From NCBI RefSeq assembly GCF_032854445.1, contig NC_088306.1, forward strand, positions 29,919,764 through 29,983,763: a DNA stretch of 64,000 nucleotides, in the 5' to 3' direction. Each line of letters starts with the position of its first letter. Within the stretch, counting starts at the first letter, position 1. A program made the position numbers and the translations under genes. This document shows positions 12,341 to 25,246 of the stretch, piece after piece. Source of the DNA: Liolophura sinensis (lineage: Eukaryota > Mollusca > Polyplacophora > Chitonida > Chitonidae). The notes under the pieces are model-generated. The model was not told where the DNA came from. It made no database searches and was given only the letters and a program-made list of their open reading frames with translations.

Positions 12341-12929
12341 CACTCCAAAATAAGACAGGGATAACAGGGGAGTGAGATATCAGGCTATTCAGGAAGAAAT
12401 CGCCAACAGGATACCCCCAAAAGATGTGTAGAATCCTAAAACTGAACTTCAGTTTGACGCCTACATTTGACATTTTATTGAGCCATTTTCAGTTTGCTCA
12501 GAAAAGAAGGAGGATGTAAGGAACTTCATGCGTTCAGATTCAAATCGTAGTGTACCGCATTAGATTGGTCGGTTCGCTCATGATGGCATATCTAAGGGAA
12601 TAAACGCTCTGTTTCATTTTACTTACACTAGAGGTTTCTCTTAATCATTTTCCCACCAAGACGGCTGCCAAGGAATCATGCCACAAGCCACAAGTCAGGC
12701 CACACAGTTCAAACTAGTACCACAGTAGTCACAAATATATGTTTACTCTGAATTCAACATTCCAGCATTTGAAAACGGCTGCGGTATATTTCACCATAGA
12801 AACATGTGGTGATCATTGTAGCAAGATATTGCTACATGTTAGTCAGTCATGTTAGTTGACATTTATTAGATGTCAGTGGTCCAGAATTACTCAACATGTG
12901 TTGTCCTCACATTAAACATACAACAATTA

Positions 12930-14464
12930 AACTGACGGCCAAAAGAAACTTTACGACTCCGTGAGTTAAATTTAACCAGCCTTTTCAGCAACTTAATACC
13001 AAATTATTGTAGGAAAACATTGTATGAAGCATATTCTCATGTCCCATAAGCGTCATATACGCTCACAAGAATTTCTTTTGAGACAACGAAGAAAGCTGGA
13101 AAATCACGTGACCCATGGATGACCACACTGCACATGTAATAAGTGTATAAAACGTTACAAACAGTGTGCTGGACTTGCACGCGGACTTAAAACCACCAAA
13201 TTACGCCTCGATTGACTCCAGAACAATGCGAGAGGGCCCTGGGTATGATATCCATCGGAGCCATCCATGCCCACACTGCAAGGACCTTTGGCTGCTCTCG
13301 TGTAACTGTGTCAAACTTGATGCAACATTACAGACAGATAGGGCAGACATCAAACAGGCCAAGAACAGGCAGGCCTAGGGTAACTACGCCCGGTTACCTG
13401 CGCACCTTACACCTGAGGAAGCGCTTCCTGACAGTGACTTCCTGACAGTGTCATCGTCAATCAATGCCTTAGGTCACCAGATCAGTCGGCAGACGGAGTC
13501 AAGGAGACTCATGGGTCACGGAATTAGGGCCTATCGACCATTCAGAGGGCAGTTGTTGACAGCCGAACATCGTCGCCAATGGTTGCGATGGATCGAAATG
13601 TACGCTGTTGGCAGCAACGTGATTGGCAACGTGTTGTTTTCAAAGATGAAAGCCACCTCTGCCTGTTCCGAGCCGATGGCAGACAGTGGGTTTACCCTCG
13701 AAGAGGCGAACGAACAGCTGCATCATGCGTCCAGCAGGTGGTACCTTTGGTGGAGGTAGCGTGATGGTTTGGTTGGGATTTGTGTAGAGGAACAGACACC
13801 ACTGGTCATCTACGGGAACCTAACAGCTCAACGTTAGGTTCTACGTCCTGTTGTCCTGCCATTCCTTCAGCAGCAGCCACGTGGTGTCCTGTACCAGCAT
13901 GGCAACGCCAAACCCCAGGCAGCTCGAGTTCTGCAGAACTTCCTGGAGGCCAACGAGGTCAACGTCTTGCCGTGGCCTGCACGTTCCACAGATATGTCCC
14001 CATAGAACACATTTGGGATATCATGGGTCGTCGAGTAAGACAACGGCCACACCTTGCAGCCAAAGGATGAGAAATGGCGTTTGCTCTCCAAGATGAATGG
14101 CAACGAATCCTACGTCATCTCATCAGACGACTGACTTTTTCTATGCGTCCGAGAGTTTTTTCATGTGTTGAAGCAAGAGGTCACACACGATATTGATTGG
14201 TTTTAATATTGACTTATTTTGAAAATAATCCACTTTTTTATACTCTGCCCATTGTTAAGCAAGATGGAATGGCTATTTTTCTACACCTGCTCTGTTTGTT
14301 CACTTGTAAAATGATTTGAGGTCTGCTTTGGTCCGTCCTTACTCAAGACTCAATACCTAAAGTCATTGGTCTTTTCAATACATTAAACTTCATTCATCCT
14401 GTTTTTCACTTTGGCAAAATAAATTGATTTGAACTCTTTGTAAAGTTCCTTCTGGCCGTCAGTT
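12930..14464 (+). mobile_element. Tc1/mariner DNA transposon relic
   Basis: A 1,535-bp element bounded by 25-bp terminal inverted repeats (12930-12954 and 14440-14464; both start AACTGACGGCCA and match at 23 of 25 positions). Each is flanked by the dinucleotide TA (12928-12929 and 14465-14466), the target duplication typical of Tc1/mariner elements. It encloses a broken transposase gene on the plus strand. It lies inside a guanylate cyclase intron, in antisense orientation to that gene. The well-preserved ends could still be cut by an active relative. Confidence 0.93.
13196..14196 (+). pseudogene. Tc1-like transposase, frameshifted and dead
   Basis: Fragments in different plus-strand frames follow the Tc1 transposase order. 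First comes a helix-turn-helix part (LTPEQCERALGMISIGAIHA, then FGCSRVTVSNLMQHYRQ) with a GRPR linker. Next is a block with RAYRPFRGQLLTAEHRRQW, then VVFKDESHLCLF carrying the first catalytic Asp, then a GGGSVMVW strand, then LYQHGNAKPQAA where the family has HDNA, so the second catalytic Asp is Gly. Last is IEHIWDIMGRR. A 14-bp tandem duplication (13424-13451) breaks the frame, another shift lies near 13590, a one-base loss sits just before IEHIW near 14000, and an in-frame stop follows AAKG near 14066. The C-terminus ends in GHTRY and a stop at 14194-14196. It cannot make transposase. Confidence 0.92.
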
Positions 14465-15489
14465 TACATTAAAACAATGCCAAGAGGTCAGAACTCGGGG
14501 ATGCTTAGTCCTCTGGCAGAATTCTGGTTGGTGCAGGAATACGATATAAAAAGACTATCGATCAAGAAGCGGGATAAAAAAATGCCGCTTAAATACATAC
14601 ATTTTAACATCCAGAATCAGATAATAACACTGGTGAACGGTTATCCTAGCTTTGTAGCGGAGGGTGTGGAAATCAGATACAACTGCAGATCATACATTGA
14701 AAAATCCTTATAAATCACAAAGAGAAATATGAAATCACCCACGTAATCACGAAAACACACATATTTATGTCTTAGTGCTGTTTGTTCTTGCATACAATAC
14801 TTGGGAGGGGGGGGGGGGCTGTAATAGAAGTAAATTATCCCACATCGAGCAATGGGGGAGCAAACCATAAATGTGGGCTGGCTTATAGCAATACATATAT
14901 GTATTTCTGTCACTGTATGCATGAACATATCTTCTCCTTTTCAGTTTTGGTTTCGACAATGGCGTTTCATTCATTCACGCTCCCAAACATGACCAGATGA
15001 AAAACCATTATTTCATAATTGCAGACGCGAGATGAATATCAAGTTAAGCTTATCAGTTTACAAAACATATTTGAAACTTTAGAAGAGAATACCTGTGTAG
15101 ATAGACGATTAGAATTTTCCATGTTGTTTGTTTTGTAAAACGACGATTAGTGACACCAAGATGTCAACAATGTGGAATAATATCTTCTGAACATCCAGTT
15201 TGTTTTACGGACACTCAGCTTGCAGACTGGTCTCAGGGATTAATAAATGAAAATGACATATTTCAGCCATAAAGCCAGCACACGTTGAAACCAGGTGACA
15301 GTAAAAGATTTTAGATCCAATAAGAAAACATCAAAAATCAGACACGGAGAAGAAAAAAATACGGACATTTATACAAGAAAAGACAGCAAAAATATTACCC
15401 TGGTCATTCAGGATGTAGTGAGGGGAACAGACTTAAATAGCCACAGCCGTGTAAGATATCCGGTACACAATTGTATATAGAAATGTATA

Positions 15490-15560
15490 AGGTACCTCAG
15501 TTAGGTCGTAGGTTCGAATCCAGCTCGCGCCGGTTTATCGGCATAAACGGAACTGTTTCA
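15490..15560 (+). mobile_element. tRNA-like SINE fragment (B-box)
   Basis: Contains GTAGGTTCGAATCCAGC, matching a tRNA B box and T-loop, preceded by CCTCAGTTAGGTC. No matching acceptor stem was found, so this is a retroposon fragment rather than a tRNA gene. Confidence 0.4.
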
Positions 15561-15982
15561 GTAAAGGTTCTTCTCACAACAATTCTTCTGAACAGTGATT
15601 TGTGAGTGTCAAAGAGTGTCAGTCTATTATCGATCCAGGAAATGTTCTTAGTACTGTTGATGAATGACATGGGCTTGTACCGACGGAACGGATGTTAAAA
15701 TTTCATTGACGAGACAAATGTATGGTAAGGGGCTCAGATGTTTTGTTGGGTGATTGATGTTTAGAACTTGATGTTTAAGTCCACGACCAGCTGTTTGAAG
15801 TCGGTGTGTTTCTACTGATAACGCAGGAGAAGGGCCACTGTAGACACAGCAAAGTATCAACACGACTGGTTACCGTCAAGGCTTGTTGTTCGCAGTTTAT
15901 AGAACTGGTCTGGACAAAGTGCTACTTATCGTGCAGGGGGAAGGTTTGATCTGTGTCAGATCCAACCGGCTGCAATTTTAGA

Positions 15983-16905
15983 ACGACCTTTTCTCTTACC
16001 CAACGGAGCGTTAATTGGCATGTTAGAAGTTCCACCGGAGTGATTTGATTTTGATTGGGCGCTGCAAAGAAACAAATTTCCCTGCACGGTCTTACACCCT
16101 GCAAGTCTGAACACCTTGAAAAAAGAAGAATAGCAGAAAAACGCATGGAGAAAGAAAAAAGCGTTACTAAACGAGAAATTGTTAATTGCTTTTATATATC
16201 CCGTCCTGTCACATAGGCCGGCGTTTCCTTGGCTGTAATGGACAAATGAAGGATTCGATTTCTTCAGTTTGTCGAACGCTTAGCTCAAATGTGTTCCCGG
16301 AGAACCGAATCCTGTTAAAAATAGCTGAAATGGCCGCAATGACCTCACTGGTGTCGAGGTCAACAGAGAGAAGAAACCCTGCGGCTTCCGGTTGATGGAT
16401 GGGTAAGATATTATCCAATAGGCTAACCACAAAACCTGCCACAAAGACCAACCGTTTTTCGTGCAATTTGGTGGAGCGCTATGCAGTTATTGAGCAGGCG
16501 CTTGAAGCCTTCTATACATAAGCAAACCATCCACCTTTGAGCATCCACGCCTGGCAAACGGCCGCCGCGTAGAAGTCGTTGATACGTCGAGCAAAGGCGA
16601 CTATTGACACATCTGCTGTTCGTAAATGATGTGTTCGTAAAACTCTGGGTATAAGTTGTGAACATGCCGGAGTTTGTCCGGACCAATTAAGTTTGCATGA
16701 CCATCTGTCTCTCGCGATCAGCTTATGTTATGTCGCCGAGTTTGAAGAAAGCTTTCTACTTGAAAGATTCTTCCTGACTAAAGAGGTCTCTAATCAGTTT
16801 GATTTTTAGTTGGTCATCAAAACATTCAATGAGTCAAGCAGCAGGGTCATACGGTAAAGTAATCATGCATCCAGTCATTCAATAAGGCAAACAGTTATTT
16901 ATCGA
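15983..16905. repeat. Segmental tandem duplication, copy 1
   Basis: Matches 16939-17960 in order along its length. Shared blocks include TGTTAGAAGTTCCACCGGAG, TAGGCTAACCACAAAACCTG and GAGCATCCACGCCTGGCAAA. The central 350 bp are nearly identical. Short open frames on the minus strand (LHEKRLVFVAGFVVSLLDNI) are conserved between copies but interrupted, and no family is recognised. Confidence 0.9.
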
Positions 16906-16938
16906 TTTATTTCATTGGTAGTATATGCTGTTCTCAAA

Positions 16939-17960
16939 TACGACTTCTCTCTTATACAACGGAGCAATGTTAATTGGTATGTTAGAAGTTCCACCGGAGT
17001 GATTTGTATTTTACTGGACACAGTGAAACATAAATTCCGAAAGAGGACCTTACGCACTTAATAAAGGAGAGCAACAGAAAAAAAACGCACGGAAATGGAG
17101 AAAAAAATGTTACTAAACGAGTAATGGTTAATTGCTGTTATATTTCTGGTCCTGTCACATCGGCCGGCGTTTCATTGATCATTTCATTGAGAGATGATCG
17201 ATTTCGATTTGAAGCACAGGCTGGCAGTTTGTCGAACGCTTTGCCGAAATGCGTCCCGGAGAAGAGGATCCTGTTACAAAGAGCGGAGATGGCGGCGATA
17301 ACCTCACTGATGTCGAGTTCAACAGGGAGAAGAAACCTCAGGGCTTCTAAATGTGTTTCCGGAGAAGAAAACTCTGTTACAAAGAGCGGAGATGGCGGCG
17401 ATGACCTCACTGGTGTCGAAGTCAACAGAGAAAAGAAACCCTGCGGCTTCCGGTTGATGGATGCGTAAGATATTATCCAATAGGCTAACCACAAAACCTG
17501 CCACAAAGACCAACCGTTTTTCGTGCAATTTGGCGGAGCGCTATGCAGTTATTGAGCAGGCGCTTGAAGCCTTCTATACATAAGCAAACCATCCACCTTT
17601 GAGCATCCACGCCTGGCAAACGGCCGCCGCGTAGAAGTCGTTGATACGTCGAGCAAAGGCAGCTATTGACACATCTGCTGTGACTGATATGTTCGTGAAA
17701 CTCGGGTATAAGGTGTGAACATGGCAGTATCTATCCGAGACGGAACCAATTAAGTTTGCATGATCATCTTTCTGTCGTGACCAGTGTTTGTTATGTCGCC
17801 GAATTTGATGAAACATTTGTACTTGGAAGACTATTACTGAGTAATGAGGTCTCTAATTGTTTTGCCTCTGCAATTGCCATAAAAAATCACTGAGTCAAGC
17901 AGCGTTGAAACAAGTAAAAGCACTCATGCACCTAATCAGTCAATAAAACAAATGGTTGGT
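16939..17960. repeat. Segmental tandem duplication, copy 2, with internal 104-bp duplication
   Basis: Second copy of 15983-16905. It is about 100 bp longer because a block beginning CCGGAGAAGA is itself tandemly doubled (17255-17358 and 17359-17455). The two copies have diverged by small indels and substitutions. Confidence 0.9.
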
Positions 17961-20689
17961 GAGTCAGTAGATACAAGTAAAACGACAATCAAATTAAACG
18001 ACAATCACTCAGTCGACCACTTTTCTGTCTTAAAAGCGCGCAGAAGTCAAGGAGGCAGAGCCTTTGTGCTTCAGTCGGCTTAATCGTTTTTCTCGACTAA
18101 TAAACTGTGTCCTAGAATCGAATCTAATTTCGCTGGTAAGGATGAGGCTTTAATGAGGATAACTCGGAAACAGCGGTAATTAAATATGAGTCCAGGGTGT
18201 GTCGTTAAACATCAAGAAAGAAAAACATATAAAATCGAGGAGACTATAAGCCATCCAGATTGTCAATGAACTAGGTGTTACATCTAATGGACAGCCCAGT
18301 AATCAATAAAAGGAAATAAGGAAGTAATTATCAAAGAAAACCAATCGGCCAAGTAGACAAAGGTATCGGAATGTGCACATCACCTTAATAATTCGAATAA
18401 AGATCAGAAAAGTAAGTTTCTATATTTTAACACACATCTGCACATACGGGAAATCGATATTTTTTTACATTAAATCCGACTTTTACGGTTAGTGGGGAGA
18501 TATTCACCCTTGAAGAAACATTCAAACACAAGAAAATCTCCACACGTTCCAATATCAAACCAGTGTTCCACAGGCTATTGGTGTGCGTTTCAAATTTTTA
18601 TTAAAATGTGTCTTCGCCGGCAAAGAAAACGCCGAACAGTGTATCACTGGAATAGGGTAGTAGTGACAGGAAGTCGTGCGAGGTTTGTAAATCTAATCTG
18701 GCTTCATACTGAGAAGATAACCTTATCGAGAGGACATTTCCACAAAGGAGTTATTTTTAATTCCGATTTCAAACTTGATTTATGGACTTATTTTTAGATC
18801 TTACAGGCAAAAAATGGGAACGTCGAATAACATGTGTGACAAATGTATCACAGTTTGAATTTCAGGTGCTATCTCATAAAGTCTTATATAATGAAGTTTA
18901 TCTGTTTTCCACATGTCAGTTATAGTGAGACCTTAAGCTTTAATACAATATTTTACCGAAGCATCCTCTTGGCTAAAACTATAGGTGACCATTTACACTT
19001 TTTACTGTGGACAAACAAAAACTCCAGAACCTGTAACGCATTACCATGTATCTAATCAGTGAGACAAAACAAAGAAAAGACAAAAATCATTACTTCTTGT
19101 TTGTCGCGATTGATTTCGCTTCGAAAATGAGCTTATTCCATGTATTGACAAGTCTGTGCCTTCTAAGTGTAACAGGAGTATAAATCGTGAATAAAATATG
19201 GGTTTTTGAAAGAGAAGAGGCCAGCCGTGCAGAAATCAGCGAAGGAAATTGGAAAAACTGATCATCGTTCAGCTTGTGTTTAGCTCGTTATAGCCTTGGG
19301 GTACGGGTTGGAGATTTCTAACAGGGGTTTGTCAGGCCCCGGAAAAGTCCTTATTGATCAATTCTGGGTGGACCAGAATAGCACTTGGGTGTTTCCATAG
19401 TTTTGACCTTAGGCATGCTGGGGTGGCACATCTGAATATTAATTGAGAACCCAACATCCTGCACCTCTTTGCTTTGCGCCAAGTTCCCTGAAAGTCGACC
19501 AATTGACATCGTGTACGCAGTGAGGTGTCACAAGTTCGTTCAATATCGAGCCATTCATATCACACGGTTGCAATGTTGGGTTCTTTGCACAGGACGTGAT
19601 TGAGAGGAATGTCAATCTATGCGTCAAAACAGACATCCTTCCGTCCACCATAGAGTTTATACGGCAATACACGCAAAGGCCAATTCTCATCACGACGTTT
19701 AACTCAAACCACCAAAGTGAAAGGGTTTGACGGAATAGCCTTGGTACAGTGATAACCTGTAATTGCACAGGGTAATACGAAATAGACGGTTGATTTGGTG
19801 CCCTTTGGTTGTCTAACTTAATAAATCTGGTTCCATGCCAAATGCAAAATTGCCAGATGCTTCTTTTCATATAAAATCTTTGGCAATTCTGAATTTACAT
19901 CAAATTTTTAAGACATCATTTGCAAATAAATGACACCAAAAATGTTTTCGGGGAATTATTAGTTCTTTTGTCGATTTGGAAATGACATTTTAAAGATGTT
20001 CCCACAGGAAAGGATATTTGACGGCGCGACTTATTACATCACTGTGTTAAGAAACAGGATAGACACAGTTTACTGCTGGAATCCAGATAATATGAAATAT
20101 TGGAGGAATTAATGGGATCTGCGGATTCTTCCAATGTTCGGCAGATCGCTTCTTAAAGCTTGTTCATTCGGTGTTCACCCATTTTTCTATCGTGCTTCAC
20201 GAAATTGAAAACTACGACATGAATTAAGGAGACGAGATATTCGCTCTTGCTCATGAAAATTTAACCTATCTGATGTCGTAGTATTATCATAAAAAGACGG
20301 AATGAGAAAAAGATCAATTTCGAGGTCTTTCTGAGCAAACGAAGCTCGCAAAATAGTATATCTTTCTCAGAGTTTGTTGAAATTGTACTTCGAGTTCTAA
20401 CCTAAACGAAAATTTGAGACGTGATTTAAACGAAATACATTTGACTGGGGTTTTACACCGTACTCAAAGAACTGTCACAGAATTATGGTGACAAGAAACC
20501 CAATCAACGGGGCAAAGTAATGAACATTGTGTGATGCAAATATACCAAGATTTCACCCCCTCCCCCTGCCCAAACCATAAGGTAAACATTGTATTGAAGT
20601 TTAACAGTTAGTTTTAGGTTAGAATTCGCTTGACTGACGGCAACAACGCTTTGCACATCACACCACCGTGAACAGAAACATATGCAGAT

Positions 20690-20835
20690 TAGGCACAGAA
20701 AAGATGGATACAATTTCGTGTTCGAAACGTAAAAGCCTTGATAATAAATTACAGTTCTTGTCATCCTCCGTTACCTTTGTCCTAGTAATATGTTCGAATA
20801 AGCTTCAAGGCATAAATTTTATAAAGTAAACATGA
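20690..20835 (+). repeat. Dispersed segment also found at 24295
   Basis: Shares AAAAGCCTTGATAATAAAT, then TATGTTCGAATAAGCTTCA and CATAAATTTT with 24295-24425, in the same order and strand. A family A-like piece follows both (20960-21060 and 24545-24612). The 44-bp and 24-bp arrays lie between the two copies. Confidence 0.8.
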
Positions 20836-20959
20836 AGGACTGAATGAAAAAAACCTAACAAACAAAAAAACTCCCTTAAATGGAGATCTAGATACGTACG
20901 CTGTGCAAACAGGGACACCTGCACAAAGGAAAGACGATCCCGCCTCATTCTGAATTCCA

Positions 20960-21060
20960 GTGTGGTATAACTATAACGGATTACAGCACAGAGGTCAAAT
21001 TAAAGCGGCGTCAACCATGTGATAAATGGTCCCACGTAGCCCGAGAAATCCGGCTTCCTG
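20960..21060 (+). repeat. Dispersed repeat family A, diverged copy
   Basis: Shows GCGTCAACCATGTGATAAAT, GGTCCCACGTAGCCCGAGAA and a CGGCTTCCTGTCAG block in family A order. The 3' part is not recognisable. Confidence 0.6.
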
Positions 21061-21511
21061 TCAGTTCATGCAATGAGAATACATATATTTCTAATTCTTA
21101 ATGCTGATATCTATGTGTTTGTTTTGACATCATGATTATTCGCATGATATCGTTCCACCCAATCAGCGATGCAACATTACAAAAGAGTAATGCGCCTTGG
21201 TTATGTAAACCCCCTGTTAATTATTTAACTAGCAAAGCCAGTTTATGAGCAGTTGCAATGACGTGCCCACTGGAAACCCAGTCGATACTGTTTTTTCTGT
21301 ATCAAATCAGCAGGGAAATATCAACTTTAGATTAAACTAATCCAGGTTCTTGCGTGAAATAAATTATGAATAAGCTCATCAAGATTTAATTTTAAAATCT
21401 TAGAAAGATTGATTATAGAGATATGATTCAATTGGTAATAAATTTCTCCCATACTATTTTGGTTCTTCGTAAAAAAAAGCCAATTATGCTCTCAGAGCGG
21501 ATGAGAACATT

Positions 21512-21732
21512 AGATTATCACCCCACGAACGGACGAATACCAGAATACACAACTTAGATTATCACCCCACGAATAGACGAATACGAGAATACACAACTTA
21601 GATTATCACCCCACGAATGGACGAATACGAGAATATACAACTTAGATTATCACCACGCGAATGGACGAATACCAGAATACACAACTTAGATTATCCCTCT
21701 ACGAATGGACGAACACGAGAACACATAACTTC
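21512..21732. repeat. Tandem repeat, 44-bp unit, 5 copies
   Basis: Units of AGATTATCACCCCACGAATG, GACGAATACGAGAATACACA and ACTT. The first four copies are close to identical and the fifth is degraded. Confidence 0.92.
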
Positions 21733-21954
21733 TATGCACGAATTTGTGTAGAGAAGAGAAATACAGTATTAATCCTTTTCCAGAAACTTATCGTAATTTA
21801 CGTCAAAAGATCACCGTATTTCTGTTCCAAACACTCGGTGTACTATCACTTTACACGCTTATAGCAAACATATTCCGCAAATTTACGATCCTAATCTACA
21901 ATTTATCGCAACCATTTCCCGCAAATCTCCGTCATCTTTATTTCATAATCTGTA

Positions 21955-24062
21955 CTCCTTATTCACAAATTCACTGTTCTCTTTATCCACAAACTCACTG
22001 TTCTCTTTATCCACAAACTCACTGTACTCTTTATCCACAAACTCACTGCACTCTTTATCCACAAACTCACAGTTCTCTTTATCCACAAACTCACTGTACT
22101 CTTTATCCACACACTCACTGTACTCTTTATCCACAAACTCACAGTTCTCTTTATCCACAAACTCACTGTACTCTTTATTCACAAACTCACTGTACTCTTT
22201 ATCCACAAACTTACTGTACTCTTTATCCACAAACTCACTGTACTCTTTATCCACAAACTTACTGTACTCTTTATCCACACACTCACTATACTCTTTATCC
22301 ACAAACTCACTGTACTCTTTATCGATAAATTCGCGGTACTCCCTATCTACAACCTCACTGTATTCTTTATCCACAAACTCACTGTACTCTTTATCCACAA
22401 ATTCACTGTACTCTTTATCCACAAACTCACAGTTCTCTTTATCCACACACTCACTATACTCTTTATCCACAAACTCACTGTACTCTTTATCGATAAATTC
22501 ACGGTGCTCCCTATCTACAAACTCACTGCACTCTTTATTCACAAACTCACTGTACTCTTTATCCACAAACTCACTGTACTCTTTATCCACACACTCACTG
22601 TACTCTTTATCCACACACTCACTGTACTCTTTATCCACAAACTCACTGTACTCTTTATCCACAAACTCACTGTACTCTTTATCCACACACTCACTATACT
22701 CTTTATCCACAAACTCACTGTACTCTTTATCCACAAACTCACTGTACTCTTTATCCACAAACTCACTGTACTCTTTATCCACAAACTCACTGTACTCTTT
22801 ATCCACAAACTCACTATACCCTTTGTCCGCAAACTCTCTGTACTCTTCATTCACAAACTCACTGTACTCTTTATCCACACACTCACTGTACTCTTTATTC
22901 ACAAATTCACTGTTCTCTTTATCCACAAACTCACTGTACCCTTTATTCACAAAATCACTGTTCTCTTTATCCACAAACTCACTGTACTCTTTATCCACAG
23001 ACTCACTGTACTCTTTATCCACAAACTTACTGTACTCTTTATTCACAAACTCACTGTACTCTTTATTCACAAACTTACTGTACTCTTTATCCACAAACTC
23101 ACTATACTCTTTGTCCACAAACTCATTATTTACAAACTCACTGTACTCTTTATCCACAAACTCACTGTACTCTTTATTCACAAATTCACTGTACTGTTTA
23201 TCCACAAACTCATTGTACACTTTATCCATAAACTCACTGTACTCTTTATTCACAAATTCACCGTTCTCTTTATCCACAAACTCACTGTACTCTTTATCCA
23301 CACACTTACTATACTCTTTATCCACAAACTCACTGTACTCTTTATTCACACATTCACTATACTCTTTATCCACAAACTTACTGCACTCTTTATCCACAAA
23401 CTCACTGTTCTCTTTATCCACAAACTCACTGTACTCATTATCCACAAACTCACTGTACTCTTTATCCACAAACTCACTGCACTCTTTATCCACAAACTCA
23501 CAGTTCTCTTTATCCACAAACTCACTGTACTCTTTATCCACAAACTCACTGTTCTCTTTATCCACAAACGTACTGTACTCTTTATCCACAAATTCAATGT
23601 ACTCGTTATCCACAAACTCACTATACTCTTTATCCACAAACTAACTGTACTCTTTATCTACACACTCACTGTACTCTTTATCCACAAACTAACTGTACTC
23701 TTTATCCACAAACTCACTATACTCTTTATCCACAAACTCACTGCACTCTTTATCGATAAGTTCACGGTGCTCCCTATCTACAAACTCACTGCACTCTTTA
23801 TCCACAAACTCACTGTTCTCTTTATCCACAAACTCACTGTACTCTTTACCCACACACTCACGCTAGTCTTTATCCACAAACTCACTGTACTCTTTATCGA
23901 TAAATTTGCGGTACTCCCTATCTACAACCTCACTGTACTCTTTATCCACAAACTCACTGTACTCTTTATCCACAAACTCACTGTTCTCTTTATCCACACA
24001 CTCACTGTACTCTTTATCCACAAACTAACTGTACTCTTTATTCACAAACTCACTGTACTCCT
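21955..24062. repeat. Minisatellite, 24-bp unit, about 88 copies
   Basis: Direct repeats of CTCTTTATCCACAAACTCAC plus TGTA, with scattered substitutions. Four longer variant segments containing TTTATCGATAAATTC and CTCCCTATCTACAA interrupt it near 22321, 22490, 23752 and 23899. The multiple-of-three unit keeps a frame open for 564 codons on the minus strand and 579 on the plus strand at once; neither has a signal sequence, domain or codon bias, so they are treated as repeat artefacts. Confidence 0.97.
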
Positions 24063-24294
24063 ACTTCGCAGTGTTATTCTATTCTACAAAACCTCTCTGC
24101 TTCATAAACGAACAACAATTCCATCCCATAAACTCACGGTGTTCCTAGTCCACAAACTCAGTGTCATTATATTCAAACTCACTTCAGGGCCTACTTCAAT
24201 AACTTCACTGTTATACAATTCCGAGTTGGCACTTTATCTGTAATGACTTTTTAAAGGGGTAAAGAATCAAGAGTGGAAGTATGATTTCCTGGGA

Positions 24295-24425
24295 ACACAT
24301 TTTTATGTTCGAAACATAAAAGCCTTGATAATAAATAACAGCCATCTTCCTTTAACTTAGTCCTAACAATATGTTTGAATAAGCTTCAGGACATAAATTT
24401 TGGAAAGAATACAAGCAGAGTGAAA
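24295..24425 (+). repeat. Dispersed segment also found at 20690
   Basis: Second copy of the 20690 segment, located 230 bp beyond the end of the 24-bp array. A family A start follows at 24545. Confidence 0.8.
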
Positions 24426-24544
24426 GTTCTAGTTAAGTGTGATGTACCAAGGTGTCACAAAGCTGCCCGTAGAGGTCAGGAGAGAAGCTGGCATCATGTT
24501 GTAACAGCGCAAAGGAAAGGAAAACTCGCCTATTTCGGAAATTT

Positions 24545-24612
24545 ATTGTGATATAAATATAACAGATTAAAACATAGAGAGCAAGCGACGACAATGTGAT
24601 AAATGGTCCCAC
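24545..24612 (+). repeat. Dispersed repeat family A, short copy
   Basis: Shows AACAGATTAAAACATAGAGA, AGCGACGACAATGTGATAAA and TGGTCCCAC, the first third of the family A consensus. Confidence 0.65.
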
Positions 24613-25246
24613 TTGACACTCTACCTTCTTAATGGGATGGAGAATCGGGTGGACTTTCCCATCTCCCTTTACGGACCTTTCTTATCGCCATGGCGCAATG
24701 TCATCATCGTCTTAGGGGAACATGCGCTAATTCATACACAGGAACCTACTCCGCCCCTAGCTGGAACTGAACTTGTGACCTATGGATTGGGAATTAACGC
24801 TGTACGTAACACGACCTTGCTCTGGTGTACGCCAGCGGCGTTTGTCAAGACTAGAAGTGTCGGATTGTACTGCCTAAGGGGACAGGGTTAGGACGTAGCT
24901 TTTGTCTGGATATACGGAATTACCATCAGACTTCATAATCAGGAGGCAGTCACATCATCTCTCAGGGGGCCACGTAAGTAATGGGCATGGGCTTAGAATG
25001 AAACCTTTTCCCACCAAGGGCGTTTATCGACTTGGAGATATATACTTGACAAACACACCACTGAACTGTTCGATCAGAAAGAACTTGGCGAACTAATGCC
25101 ACAAGGGGCATGGATTGTGGCTTGTGCTTGTCACGGTCTTAACTTCAGAACTGCTTCTGGCGACTGACCATTGGCGTGTCTATTGTAAGACAAAGAATGG
25201 TTGTAAACTGTTGTGGCAAAGATGAAAATTATAAGTTCTAAGCTTG

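Noticed and set aside
21943-24243. Frames of 564 (minus) and 579 (plus) codons
   Set aside because: Translation of the 24-bp array, open on both strands at once and without features of a real protein.
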